Below are positions 1-8,066 of a stretch of 18,218 nucleotides of DNA, in pieces. The first letter of the stretch is position 1; each line of letters opens with the position of its first letter. The stretch is from assembly GCA_030655795.1 (NCBI GenBank), contig JAUSPJ010000158.1, positions 1 to 18,218 on the forward strand. The letters run 5' to 3'. The DNA comes from Fidelibacterota bacterium (GTDB taxonomy: Bacteria; Fidelibacterota; UBA2242). The notes under the pieces are model-generated. The model was not told where the DNA came from, ran no database searches, and was given only the letters and a program-made list of their open reading frames with translations. The translations under genes were made by a program, and so were the position numbers.

Positions 1-2009
1 ATTCTTTGCAATGTCGCCAACCCGGAACCTTCTGTCGATGACAGTGTCATCCAGCCGGGAATCGGGGACTTAATATGCCAGTCGATGAAACCGCTACCCA
101 GGTTCCTGAGTTCAAACTGTTTTGAATATTCGTTTTCCCAGAAATAGAGCACCTGTGGCGACACCTCAATATTTGGTTCCACGGCTATATCCTTGTGCAG
201 AATTGCGCCGATCATCCAGTCTCCATCCAGGCTTGAGCCACTAACCTCATAATTACTCAGATCCCTGTAACCGGCATCGGTATCCAAGTATGCCCGTCCG
301 ATTCCTTCGTGGGTTTCACTGTACCCAAGGCTCTGATTTCTGACGTCACTTCCGACAGAAACATAAATTTCTTTGGAATCCGGAATCGGAATAGCGCTCG
401 GAAGGTAATAGCTTGTCCATTCACCGGCACTCGGTACTATCTCATATTGTGCAATCGGGATCTGATTCAGCATTTCCATTATTCTGATTATCACAGCAGC
501 ATCGCCACCGACATATAACTTGACCCCGGCTAACCGGTACAATGCTTCCGATGGAGCAGTATATTTTTCGGCAGCTTTCGCGTAATTCAACTGAATATAG
601 TACGTCAATTCATCATCATACACAATCTCAGTCTCTTCAACTCCGCCAACAAGTTGAGCCGAAAAGCTTATATTTTTTTTCTTATCCAGTGTGGATATTT
701 TTGTCCAATAGGGTATAAAGGTCAGTTTATTGTACGATATTCCAAAGAGCGGATCCTCATAATGAAACGGACTGCTGCTCAGATTTACTAGATCGACGGA
801 AGATTCGCTGCCTTCTTTGACAATGGCCATTTTAAAGTCTGAATCCACTGTAAAATTCAGGTCAAAACGCAGGTCCTTTCCGGCAAAGAACTGAATATAT
901 TGAGCGGCCGAGTTTTTAACCGAAACATCAATCTTCTCACCCTCCAAAAAACTGCCGTAAAAGTAATCCGAGTATATTTCGGATATCTGAACATCGCCAT
1001 ATCCATAAACACCGCCTGCAATATCCGAATCGTTTATCAGGTTAGCAACAAACCAGTTCCGCATCAGTTTATTTGTATCAATTATCAATCCATGACTTGT
1101 CAGTACCCGACCGTAACTGTCCAGCGAATTTGCGGTCTCTTTGTTGACATCCTTGATAAATTCCAAACCGAACTGTTTATAACAGTACAGTGTCCATAAG
1201 CCGACTTTGGCATAATCGGCAATGCTGTTATCGAAACTTGTCAACGGACGATTCGTGTCACGCAGAAAAGTGCCATAAGACCGGGCCTCAAATCCCAGTA
1301 TAAACATCGCAAACTCAGACATTCCTTCATTCAACCAGGTGCTTTCATTATTGTCAACTCCATAATGAATGAGATGTTGTAATTCATGGGCAACAATCCC
1401 AAGTGAAAATTCATCATACATTTTCCCCGGATTTGTATCGATATACATAATATCGCCAAAATTGCCGTTACCGGGGTTATTTATCTGATCTCTCGGATCA
1501 AAATAGCCGGCTACATATATTGGATTTTCTTCTTTGTCGTAATTATCCCGTATATCGGTCAATAAAACGAGTAATTTTCCGTTATTATCTACGTCCGGTA
1601 TCTCACCAAATATATCGATCTCATTCGCCAGAATTCCTTTATTCGGATCTATCGATCCGGAAGGTGTTTTGTAAAGTAACGCATCGATAATCTGGTCTGC
1701 AGCATAAGGAGACACATGATTCTCTTCAATTTCTGAGAGTTCAGCGTAGACTACAATACCGCCTTCCTCTTTTAACTTATTAAAGGACACCTCAATCATT
1801 GTCGGAGTTGAAGCCGTTATATCTTCATAAATAAAGAAACTGGTATCGCCGTCCGCCGGTTTTTCCAGGCGGCTTTTTATAATAACATCACCTGTTTTAG
1901 AACTTACCAGGGGAAAGCCGCAAGTTGGGATTGGCTTGGAAATAGTGAGCGGAATAGCGGAAATATACAACGGGAGAAGGACAGTTAAAAAATATACTAT
2001 TTTCTTCAT
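1..2009 (-). CDS. Secreted zinc metallopeptidase, M30 hyicolysin-like, with BACON-like C-terminal domain (3' end missing)
   Basis: The reading frame is open from an ATG at 2009 to the left window edge, giving 669 residues without a stop, so the C-terminus is missing. Residues 1-18 look like a Sec signal peptide (MKKIVYFLTVLLPLYISA). A zinc-binding HELQH lies at residues 208-212. WLNEGMSEF follows at 225-233, where E228 would be the third zinc ligand. This HExxH...NEG arrangement resembles hyicolysin-type M30 peptidases, so an exported protease is the best call; the exact family is inferred from motif layout only. From about residue 613 the protein has an Ig-like stretch with the pattern of a BACON repeat (sP..l.F......F.l.N.GsG.i.W.i). 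A sorting domain may follow beyond the edge. Its ATG shares one base with the gpsA stop codon, so translation is probably coupled. Confidence 0.8.
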   Translation of the reverse strand, partial: MKKIVYFLTVLLPLYISAIPLTISKPIPTCGFPLVSSKTGDVIIKSRLEKPADGDTSFFIYEDITASTPTMIEVSFNKLKEEGGIVVYAELSEIEENHVSPYAADQIIDALLYKTPSGSIDPNKGILANEIDIFGEIPDVDNNGKLLVLLTDIRDNYDKEENPIYVAGYFDPRDQINNPGNGNFGDIMYIDTNPGKMYDEFSLGIVAHELQHLIHYGVDNNESTWLNEGMSEFAMFILGFEARSYGTFLRDTNRPLTSFDNSIADYAKVGLWTLYCYKQFGLEFIKDVNKETANSLDSYGRVLTSHGLIIDTNKLMRNWFVANLINDSDIAGGVYGYGDVQISEIYSDYFYGSFLEGEKIDVSVKNSAAQYIQFFAGKDLRFDLNFTVDSDFKMAIVKEGSESSVDLVNLSSSPFHYEDPLFGISYNKLTFIPYWTKISTLDKKKNISFSAQLVGGVEETEIVYDDELTYYIQLNYAKAAEKYTAPSEALYRLAGVKLYVGGDAAVIIRIMEMLNQIPIAQYEIVPSAGEWTSYYLPSAIPIPDSKEIYVSVGSDVRNQSLGYSETHEGIGRAYLDTDAGYRDLSNYEVSGSSLDGDWMIGAILHKDIAVEPNIEVSPQVLYFWENEYSKQFELRNLGSGFIDWHIKSPIPGWMTLSSTEGSGLATLQR

Positions 2010-3043
2010 TATGTATTCGGAATCGAATGCCATTCGTCAACCGGATCCCTTGTCATCAGGTCAATCAGGGTAGTTCGGGGATTTTTCTCCTCGAATAAAA
2101 CCTTATAGATTTCGGCGGAGATGGGCATCAAAATCCGATATTTTTCAATCATCTGGTGAACGGTCATACAGGTATGTACGCCCTCGGCAACCATCGACAT
2201 TCCCTTTAAAATATCATCCAGTTTCCGGCCCTTTCCGATCTCTTCTCCTACATATCGGTTGCGGCTATGTTTACTGCTGCAGGTTACAATCAGATCGCCA
2301 ACGCCGCTGAGACCGGCAAAGGTTGCCTCTTTGGCGCCGAGCTGAACCCCCATCCGGATAATTTCCATCAACCCACGGGTAATCAATGCTGCTTTGGAGT
2401 TATCACCCAGGCCCAGTCCATCGCAGATTCCCGAAGCAATAGCGATAATATTTTTTATTGAACCGCCCAGTTCAACGCCAATGATATCCGTGCTGGTATA
2501 CACTCTTAAATAGTTTGAATTAAACAGATTCTGAACATAACGCGCGCTGTCATTGTCTGCCGACGCCGCAACCACTGCTGTAGGGACTTCACGGGAAACC
2601 TCTTCCGCATGACTGGGTCCACTCAGTGTGACAATTCTTTCAACCGGATGATTCAGGATATGGTTGATTAGCTCACTCATCCGATAGAGGGTATGCTCTT
2701 CGATGCCTTTTGAGAGATTGACAATGATAATGTCTCCAGCAATTAGGCCCTTGACATTGTTCAACAAATCCCGCATGGTATGAGACGGTACTGCGACGAT
2801 GATACTTTCGGCATCTTTAACAGTCTCAGGCAGATCGTTGGAAATGAAGATTTCACCGGGAATTGGAATACCGGTCAATAACGGATTCCGCCGCGTTTTA
2901 TTCATGAAGGCAACATTCTCGGGAAAATATTCCCACATTGCAACCTGTACATCTAATTTGTGAAGGTGTATGGCAACCGTCGTTCCCCAGCTGCCGGCGC
3001 CTAAAACCGCAATTTTAGTCCGTTTCTGACTTGAGTTCATCAT
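2009..3043 (-). CDS. gpsA: Glycerol-3-phosphate dehydrogenase [NAD(P)+]
   Basis: A 344-residue cytosolic enzyme that reduces dihydroxyacetone phosphate to sn-glycerol 3-phosphate, the precursor of the phospholipid backbone. The N-terminal Rossmann fold carries GAGSWG at residues 15-20 for NAD(P) binding. LSKGIE lies at 110-115 and GPSHAEEV at 142-149. The expected catalytic lysine is K197, within GGSIKNIIAIASG. LSGVGDLIVTCSSKHSRNR at 245-263 is the conserved substrate-side segment. Length is normal for the family and all key motifs are intact. Two adjacent ATG codons (3043 and 3040) can serve as start; neither has a strong SD, so coupling to purM 16 bases upstream is likely. Sharing an operon with an acyl-CoA ligase fits phospholipid synthesis. 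Confidence 0.97.
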   Translation of the reverse strand: MMNSSQKRTKIAVLGAGSWGTTVAIHLHKLDVQVAMWEYFPENVAFMNKTRRNPLLTGIPIPGEIFISNDLPETVKDAESIIVAVPSHTMRDLLNNVKGLIAGDIIIVNLSKGIEEHTLYRMSELINHILNHPVERIVTLSGPSHAEEVSREVPTAVVAASADNDSARYVQNLFNSNYLRVYTSTDIIGVELGGSIKNIIAIASGICDGLGLGDNSKAALITRGLMEIIRMGVQLGAKEATFAGLSGVGDLIVTCSSKHSRNRYVGEEIGKGRKLDDILKGMSMVAEGVHTCMTVHQMIEKYRILMPISAEIYKVLFEEKNPRTTLIDLMTRDPVDEWHSIPNT

Positions 3044-3059
3044 TTTCAGAAGTTTGATT

Positions 3060-4052
3060 CTATTTGATCCGGCCGATCACGGTCGGATTTTCACCTTTAT
3101 TACTGAGGTTATTAAGAATACTATTTTGCGCTGAACTGTTAATAATCAGAATCAGGCCGATTCCCAGGTTGAATACCCGGCGCATCTCCTCAGTATCAAC
3201 ATTCCCCAGTCGTTGAATATATGAAAATACAGGCGGCCATTCCCAGGAATCCCAGTCAATATCGAGTTCTAAACCATCGGGTAAAATCCGGCTTGTATTA
3301 CCTTCGATACCGCCACCGGTGATATGGCTGATTCCGTGCAGATCATCATTATCGAGCAAATCTTTAACGATCGGTAAGTACGAGCGGTGTACATTCAATA
3401 ATAGATCACCAAGCACGGCATCCAGTTCCTTGATATAGTCAGTAATGACATGATGCTTAAGCAATACGGAACGTGCCAGCGAATACCCGTTGGTATGCAA
3501 TCCGCTGGATTGAAGGCCGATTACAATATCGCCAACCTGGATATTCCGCGGCAGCAGCCGATCTTTCTCTGCAACACCGGTAATCGTTCCGACGAGATCG
3601 AAGTCTTTTTGTTGATAAATTCCGGGCATTTCGGCCATTTCGCCACCAATCAGCGCACAGTTATTTTCCTTGCAGGCCTTTGCAAGCCCCTGTACGATTT
3701 CAGTGACAATAGACGGCTCTAACTTTCCCATGCCAATATAATCCAGGAAAAACAACGGTTGTGCCCCAGTCGTCAAAATATCATTCACGCAATGATTTAC
3801 CAGACATTGCCCAACGGTATTATAGCGTCCCGTCAGCGTGGCGATCATCAGCTTTGTCCCAACGCCGTCGGTGCTGGAAACCAGCACAGGTTGTCTGTAT
3901 TGCGAAACCGGAAATTCGTAACAGCCGCCAAAGGATCCAATATCGGTTAATACATTTGGGTTGAACGTTTCCTTGACAATATTTTTTATATTCGTAACTG
4001 CATCTCTACCCGCCTGAATATCGACACCGGAATCCCCATAACTACTTTTCAA
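3060..4052 (-). CDS. purM: Phosphoribosylformylglycinamidine cyclo-ligase (AIR synthase), TTG start
   Basis: A 330-residue cytosolic enzyme of purine synthesis that closes the imidazole ring of AIR from FGAM with ATP. Family motifs visible are SFGG at 40-43, the nucleotide-binding DGVGTKL at 62-68, NHCVNDIL at 86-93 and GGEMAEMPG at 136-144. The length is slightly below the roughly 345 residues of E. coli PurM. The start is TTG at 4052-4050, which overlaps the TGA of the upstream acyl-CoA ligase within TTGA. An SD (GAGGT on the minus strand, 4066-4062) sits nine bases before it, and no in-frame ATG is available before conserved sequence. No other purine gene is in the window, so the pathway genes are dispersed. 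Confidence 0.95.
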   Translation of the reverse strand: MKSSYGDSGVDIQAGRDAVTNIKNIVKETFNPNVLTDIGSFGGCYEFPVSQYRQPVLVSSTDGVGTKLMIATLTGRYNTVGQCLVNHCVNDILTTGAQPLFFLDYIGMGKLEPSIVTEIVQGLAKACKENNCALIGGEMAEMPGIYQQKDFDLVGTITGVAEKDRLLPRNIQVGDIVIGLQSSGLHTNGYSLARSVLLKHHVITDYIKELDAVLGDLLLNVHRSYLPIVKDLLDNDDLHGISHITGGGIEGNTSRILPDGLELDIDWDSWEWPPVFSYIQRLGNVDTEEMRRVFNLGIGLILIINSSAQNSILNNLSNKGENPTVIGRIK

Positions 4053-5863
4053 TTATCATTGACCTCGTCATACATACTGTTGATCATTTCCGCGTAATGT
4101 TTTTCAACAATACTACGACGGATCTTCATTGAAGGGGTCAGTTCATCATTCTCAATTGTAAATTCATGGGATAACAGTATATAGCGTTTGATTTTTTCGA
4201 ATTGAGCGAATCCTTCCATTGATTCATCAATAACACGATCATAGAGTTCCTTAACTTCCGGCAATTTAATAAGTTCGTCTCTGGTTTCCCACTTCAACTC
4301 TTTTTCCTTTGCCCAGGCTTCAAGATTCGGAAAAGACGGTACGATAAATGCCGATACAAATCTTCGTTTATCGCCAATTGCCAGTATCTGTTCAATCCAT
4401 TTCGATGTGACCAAAACATTTTCCATTGGCTGTGGTGCTACATTCTTACCACCGGAAGTGACGATAATATTCTTTTTTCGATCGGTAATTACCAAATATC
4501 CATCTTCATCAAACATTCCAATATCACCTGTATAAAACCAGCCGTCCTTATCGATGACTTCAGCCGTGGCTTCGTCATTCTTGAAATACCCTTTCATGAT
4601 ATGCGGTCCGCGGGTCAATATCTCACCATCCTCAGCAATTTTTACCTCGACGTTTGAAAGTGGAGGGCCGACAGTACCCAATTTATTCTTTTCAAACGGA
4701 TTAATTGAAATAACCGGTGACGTTTCGGTCAATCCATAACCTTCGAGGATCGATATGCCTGCAGCTTTAAAAAATTTCCCAATCTCTTTAGATAATGGGG
4801 CCCCTCCGGATGCAAAGAATCTTAATCTTCCACCAACTTTTTCCTGTAATTTTGAAAATACCAATTTATTTGCAATTTTTAACTTAGTTCCAAGAAATAC
4901 ACCAACAGAATGACCGAGCTCACGTAGATTTTCCGCTTTTTTCCCGGCATTAATTGACCACCAAAACAGTTTCTTTTTAACCGAAGAAGCCGTAGTTATA
5001 TTATCAATAATTTTTGCATAAACTTTTTCATAAAATCTTGGAACGGCAATCATTAAAGTGGGATGAACTTCCCTCATATTATCTGCGACTGTATTGATAC
5101 TTTCAGCATAATAGATTGTTGCTCCAACTGAAGTCGCTAAAAAATATCCCGCCATTCTCTCTAAAACATGACTTAATGGTAAGAACGATAAAAACGTATC
5201 GTTCTCATCAGCCGTGATAACTTTCAGACTACCGGCGATATTCGAGCTGAAATTGCCATGCGTCAGCATCACACCTTTCGGCTCTCCGGTTGTTCCTGAT
5301 GTGTAAATCAACGTTAACACATCATCTTTATGAATAGACATGGCATCTTTTTCGAATTCACCAGGATGTTTATCTCGATAATCTTCACCTAACTTCAGAA
5401 GTTCGGTCAGTCCTATCATGTTATCATTATCGAAGGCTGTATCATCCAGAATAATGACTTTTTCAACACGTTTCAATTCCGGCAACAAGGATAAAATCTT
5501 CTCACCCTGCTCTCGATCTCCGGCAAAGACAAACCGGCATTCCGAATGTTGCACAATCCACTTTACCTGTTTAATAGTTAAGGTCGGATAGATTGTCGTG
5601 GTAACACCCCTGGCACACACAATACCATAATCTGACATCGCCCACAGATGATTGTTCTGAGAAATAATTCCCACATGGTCTCCGGTTTTAAAGCCAAGGG
5701 TTTTCAAGCCGCCGGATATTTTTTCAACTGTTTCGCGAGCCTGCGCAAACGTAAGCATTTTCCATTCATCGCCTTCTTTATACCCAAAAGCAGCCTTATC
5801 GGCATATTTGTTGGTAACGGAAATGAACATCTCTGCAATCGTATCAAAATTAATTTCTGACAT
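4049..5863 (-). CDS. AMP-forming long-chain acyl-CoA synthetase (FadD15/FAA-like)
   Basis: An ANL-superfamily enzyme that activates fatty acids to acyl-CoA through an acyl-adenylate. Residues are counted from the second ATG (5863), which gives 604 residues. The P-loop YTSGTTGEPKG is at 187-197, GYGLTETSP at 375-383, the hinge-side GWFYTGD at 441-447, and DRKKNIIVTSGGKN, containing the A8-type motif, at 461-474. The length and the long insert before GYGLTETSP fit the bacterial/eukaryotic long-chain ligase branch, but substrate chain length cannot be read from sequence. An in-frame ATG at 5878 has no SD. The ATG at 5863 follows GGGGGA at seven bases, so I chose it. This is the first gene of the operon with purM, gpsA and the peptidase, and it diverges from tRNA-Leu. 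Confidence 0.94.
   Translation of the reverse strand: MSEINFDTIAEMFISVTNKYADKAAFGYKEGDEWKMLTFAQARETVEKISGGLKTLGFKTGDHVGIISQNNHLWAMSDYGIVCARGVTTTIYPTLTIKQVKWIVQHSECRFVFAGDREQGEKILSLLPELKRVEKVIILDDTAFDNDNMIGLTELLKLGEDYRDKHPGEFEKDAMSIHKDDVLTLIYTSGTTGEPKGVMLTHGNFSSNIAGSLKVITADENDTFLSFLPLSHVLERMAGYFLATSVGATIYYAESINTVADNMREVHPTLMIAVPRFYEKVYAKIIDNITTASSVKKKLFWWSINAGKKAENLRELGHSVGVFLGTKLKIANKLVFSKLQEKVGGRLRFFASGGAPLSKEIGKFFKAAGISILEGYGLTETSPVISINPFEKNKLGTVGPPLSNVEVKIAEDGEILTRGPHIMKGYFKNDEATAEVIDKDGWFYTGDIGMFDEDGYLVITDRKKNIIVTSGGKNVAPQPMENVLVTSKWIEQILAIGDKRRFVSAFIVPSFPNLEAWAKEKELKWETRDELIKLPEVKELYDRVIDESMEGFAQFEKIKRYILLSHEFTIENDELTPSMKIRRSIVEKHYAEMINSMYDEVNDN
4062..4066 (-). promoter_or_regulatory. 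Ribosome binding site supporting the purM TTG start
   Basis: The minus strand reads GAGGT here, nine bases before the TTG at 4052. It lies inside the 3' end of the acyl-CoA ligase gene. A nearby out-of-frame ATG is followed by an early stop, which leaves TTG as the productive start. Confidence 0.6.
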
Positions 5864-5870
5864 TACTCTT

Positions 5871-5876
5871 TCCCCC
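5871..5876 (-). promoter_or_regulatory. Ribosome binding site deciding the acyl-CoA ligase start
   Basis: The minus strand reads GGGGGA, seven bases before the ATG at 5863. It overlaps the alternative upstream ATG at 5878, which itself has only A/T-rich sequence before it. This favours the shorter protein. Confidence 0.55.
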
Positions 5877-5886
5877 ATAATAAATT

Positions 5887-5917
5887 TTTGTTTTTCAAGA
5901 TAGAAACATTAATTTTA
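5887..5917 (+). promoter_or_regulatory. Candidate promoter for tRNA-Leu (Bacteroidetes-type -33/-7)
   Basis: TTTG at 5887-5890 is separated by exactly 19 bases from TAATTTTA at 5910-5917. This is close to the Bacteroidetes consensus TTTG-N19-TAnnTTTG, differing only in the last base. The -7 box ends 11 bases before the tRNA, a sensible distance. The region is A/T-rich, so a chance match is possible. Confidence 0.4.
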
Positions 5918-5928
5918 GCCTGCTTTTT

Positions 5929-6012
5929 GCCGAGGTGGTGAAATTGGTAGACGCAGCGGACTCAAAATCCGCCGGACTTCGGTCCATGGGGGTTCGATTC
6001 CCCCCCCCGGCA
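5929..6012 (+). tRNA. tRNA-Leu (anticodon CAA)
   Basis: An 84-base tRNA with a full cloverleaf that decodes UUG. The acceptor is GCCGAGG pairing with CCCCGGC, D-arm GTG/CGC, anticodon stem GCGGA/TCCGC with loop CTCAAAA, and anticodon CAA at 5963-5965. The long class II variable arm contains the GGAC-TTCG-GTCC hairpin. The T-arm is GGGGG-TTCGATT-CCCCC and the discriminator is A73. The variable arm, the discriminator A and the similarity to E. coli tRNA-Leu(CAA) make the identity firm. The acceptor stem has one A5-C68 mismatch next to a run of nine C. The 3' CCA is not encoded (the sequence continues CTG), so a CCA-adding enzyme is needed. Confidence 0.96.
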
Positions 6013-6054
6013 CTGTTAATACATTTGATTTAAACATCCCCACCCTATCAATAT

Positions 6055-6110
6055 AATAAGTTACGGCAGATTTCAAATAATAAAAATTTGGTAATTCTGC
6101 CGAAGTTATT
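6055..6110. terminator. Imperfect inverted repeat between convergent tRNA-Leu and lipoprotein gene; possible bidirectional terminator
   Basis: The left arm at 6055-6070 (AATAAGTTACGGCAGA) pairs with the right arm at 6096-6110 (TCTGCCGAAGTTATT), with one mismatch and one bulge around a 25-base A/T-rich loop. It lies exactly between two converging transcription units. The loop is long and there is no clean T-run, so intrinsic termination is only a suggestion. Confidence 0.4.
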
Positions 6111-6114
6111 AAAA

Positions 6115-7431
6115 TTAATAATTTTTAATTTTTGACAATACCAGTTCGGATCGACGTATCTCCTCGGGAGCGTCGGGATAATTATTAATCACTTTCCTGA
6201 ATTCAATCGTCGCCTGGTCCAGTTGATTTAACCGAAAGTAACAATAACCAAGCCGCATTTGAGCAGCCGCTTCCTTGTTTCCATCACCGGCGCCAAATAC
6301 TTTCTGATACGCCTGCAGCGCCTCAGCATATCGATTCTGGTAATAAAGCGCTTCACCTATCCAGAAATAGGCATTATCCGTCAACGAGTGTTTTGGATCA
6401 ATGGCAACTATTTCATCAAAGATTTCAATGGATTCGTTATAGCGCTGCTGGTTAAACAGCATCATGGCCTTATCATAGAGTTTTTTCTGCATGGAAGCCG
6501 GAGCAGAACTTGAACGGGCAAGCGCCGGAACGGACGGAGAACTGGGTTTCATCGACACGGACGGCATTGCATGCATATAAACGGCATAGGGATTGTTCTG
6601 AAGTTCTCCGTAGAACAGTTCGAAGGAGACTCTGCGGTTCAGTGTTCTGCGGGCTTTATTGCTGCTTTCCACTAGCAGCTCACTGGAACTTTTTGGATTA
6701 ATTTCAATTCGTTGTGCGATTGCACTCTGTATTTCCACGGGAAAAAGTTCGAGCAGTATTTTTCCAAATGTCTTAGCTCGTTTTTCCGATAACTCATAAT
6801 TGTACTGCTCAGATCCTTCAAAGTCTGTGTATCCGGTTATACGGACTTTAATTTCAGGATCGCTGCGCAGGGCTTTGACGATTTTACCGAGCGTAACGTA
6901 ATAATTTGAATTGAATGTTGAGCTTGGCATGGTGGATTTATCGTCAAAATAAATATCGTCAAAGGAGAGATTCTGGAAATTCAAATTCCCTGCCGGGACT
7001 GTTTGTACCGGTTCCGCAGGACGCTCAACAATATCAGCGACCGGAGCAGCGACCTTGTCCGCCACCTGAATTGTTTTCTTGACTACGGCAACAACTGTAT
7101 CCTTTGGGGCCTGCACCACCTTTTTGGGGGATGCAACGGTAACAGTGTCTTTTTTAACAATTTCTTTAGTCACAACCGGTTTTGGTTCAGCGGCTTTAAC
7201 TACTTTTGGTGCGGCGATACTTGGAGCTGCTTTGGTAGATGAAATAATTTTCTGCGGAGGTACTTTCGGATTCAGTGTTTCCGGGGCAATAGCCGGACGT
7301 TCGCCCTTCTGCTGCACAAGTGAGCGGGCGATCCGGTCTTTCTCCAGCGAAGTTTCAGAAATCGTTTCTTTCCCGCCACCACAACTCAAAAGATAGATAC
7401 TAATGACAATCAGTAAGGTTAAGCGCTTCAT
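6115..7431 (-). CDS. Lipoprotein fusing a Pal/OmpA-type peptidoglycan-binding domain to CpoB/YbgF-like TPRs
   Basis: A 438-residue envelope protein. The signal peptide ends in the lipobox LLSC, with C17 as the lipidated cysteine. Residues 40-145 are a low-complexity Pro/Lys/Val/Ala linker that could span the periplasm. Residues about 150-272 are an OmpA C-terminal domain, with TGYTDFEGSEQYNYELSEKR at 199-218 and NRRVSFELF at 265-273, the peptidoglycan-binding signature shared with Pal. Residues about 316-438 hold three TPRs that resemble the C-terminal domain of CpoB/YbgF. In E. coli, Pal and CpoB are separate Tol-Pal proteins, so this looks like both halves in one chain. Function in outer-membrane and peptidoglycan coordination is inference. 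The ATG follows GGAGG at a normal distance. No tolA, tolB, tolQ or tolR gene is in the window. Confidence 0.85.
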   Translation of the reverse strand: MKRLTLLIVISIYLLSCGGGKETISETSLEKDRIARSLVQQKGERPAIAPETLNPKVPPQKIISSTKAAPSIAAPKVVKAAEPKPVVTKEIVKKDTVTVASPKKVVQAPKDTVVAVVKKTIQVADKVAAPVADIVERPAEPVQTVPAGNLNFQNLSFDDIYFDDKSTMPSSTFNSNYYVTLGKIVKALRSDPEIKVRITGYTDFEGSEQYNYELSEKRAKTFGKILLELFPVEIQSAIAQRIEINPKSSSELLVESSNKARRTLNRRVSFELFYGELQNNPYAVYMHAMPSVSMKPSSPSVPALARSSSAPASMQKKLYDKAMMLFNQQRYNESIEIFDEIVAIDPKHSLTDNAYFWIGEALYYQNRYAEALQAYQKVFGAGDGNKEAAAQMRLGYCYFRLNQLDQATIEFRKVINNYPDAPEEIRRSELVLSKIKNY

Positions 7432-7450
7432 CCCCCACCCTCCAAAGATG

Positions 7451-7486
7451 AAAGCATCCGTCGCGAATCAGTTAGCCGGATGCTTT
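7451..7486. terminator. Strong hairpin between the coiled-coil gene and the Pal-CpoB-like gene
   Basis: Perfect 10-base arms AAAGCATCCG (7451-7460) and CGGATGCTTT (7477-7486) enclose a 16-base loop. A run of five T with A/T-rich sequence follows on the plus-strand side (7484-7490), the opposite direction to the flanking genes. On the minus strand the trailing U-tract is only three T then CATC. It probably separates the coiled-coil gene from the lipoprotein gene, perhaps as a partial terminator. Confidence 0.55.
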
Positions 7487-7504
7487 TTATTCTAATGTCC
7501 ATCA

Positions 7505-8014
7505 CTACTTCTTCTTAGTTTCTGTCGCAGGCGGAGTCTCCAGAGTCTTGACGCGTTTCTCAAGATCACTCAACTCACGATTCAGACGACTGACAGCTGT
7601 CTGGATATCGGTAAGTGAACGGTTTGTGTTACGCTGGAACTGTGAAAGCCGGTCTGCGGTATCTTCCTGATTGCGTTTCAGGTTGGCCAATTCAGTCTCG
7701 GTGTTCATTCTCAGTTCCCGGATCAACAGACCGAGTGAGTCGACTTTAACATCAAATTTGCGGGCAGTGTTATCCAACTTTTCATCCAACGCAGTCAAAT
7801 CTCTTTGAAATTGCTGAATATGTTTACCACGACCTTTAAACTGAAGGTCGAGATCATGTACCGTATGATCAAACCGGTCGATGTTTACAACATGCACCGA
7901 ATCAGCTGCATTCAGCTGGTCCATCCGATCATTAACCTTATTAACCACGAAGGCATAATAGACGGCAACGGCAACAAGCAGCACTAAAACTATTGTCTTA
8001 ATCAGTTCTTTCAT
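7505..8014 (-). CDS. Membrane-anchored coiled-coil protein of unknown function
   Basis: A 169-residue protein I do not recognise. An N-terminal hydrophobic segment at residues 6-24 (IKTIVLVLLVAVAVYYAFV) is a membrane anchor or uncleaved signal. Nearly all the rest, about 30-160, is charged and heptad-like with hydrophobic residues spaced for coiled coil, and the tail is lysine-rich (ETKKK). The layout suggests a bitopic protein with a long helical domain outside the cytoplasm. The start at 8014 has the SD GGGAG six bases upstream. It lies just before the Pal-CpoB-like lipoprotein gene, and the N-terminal region of CpoB is itself a coiled coil, so a role in the same envelope complex is possible but speculative. 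Confidence 0.75.
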   Translation of the reverse strand: MKELIKTIVLVLLVAVAVYYAFVVNKVNDRMDQLNAADSVHVVNIDRFDHTVHDLDLQFKGRGKHIQQFQRDLTALDEKLDNTARKFDVKVDSLGLLIRELRMNTETELANLKRNQEDTADRLSQFQRNTNRSLTDIQTAVSRLNRELSDLEKRVKTLETPPATETKKK

Positions 8015-8066
8015 TAACTACTCCCATATTTACAGTTCGATATTTTCATATTAATTATCATAATAA

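Noticed and set aside
900..1199. 99-residue plus-strand open frame
   Set aside because: It lies opposite the intact minus-strand peptidase gene, which has a signal peptide and catalytic motif.
5864..5878. Upstream ATG of the acyl-CoA ligase
   Set aside because: There is no SD before it, and its own codons form the SD of the next in-frame ATG.
7079..7396. 105-residue plus-strand open frame with hydrophobic repeats
   Set aside because: It is antisense to the Pro/Lys/Val-rich linker of the lipoprotein gene; its composition mirrors that linker.
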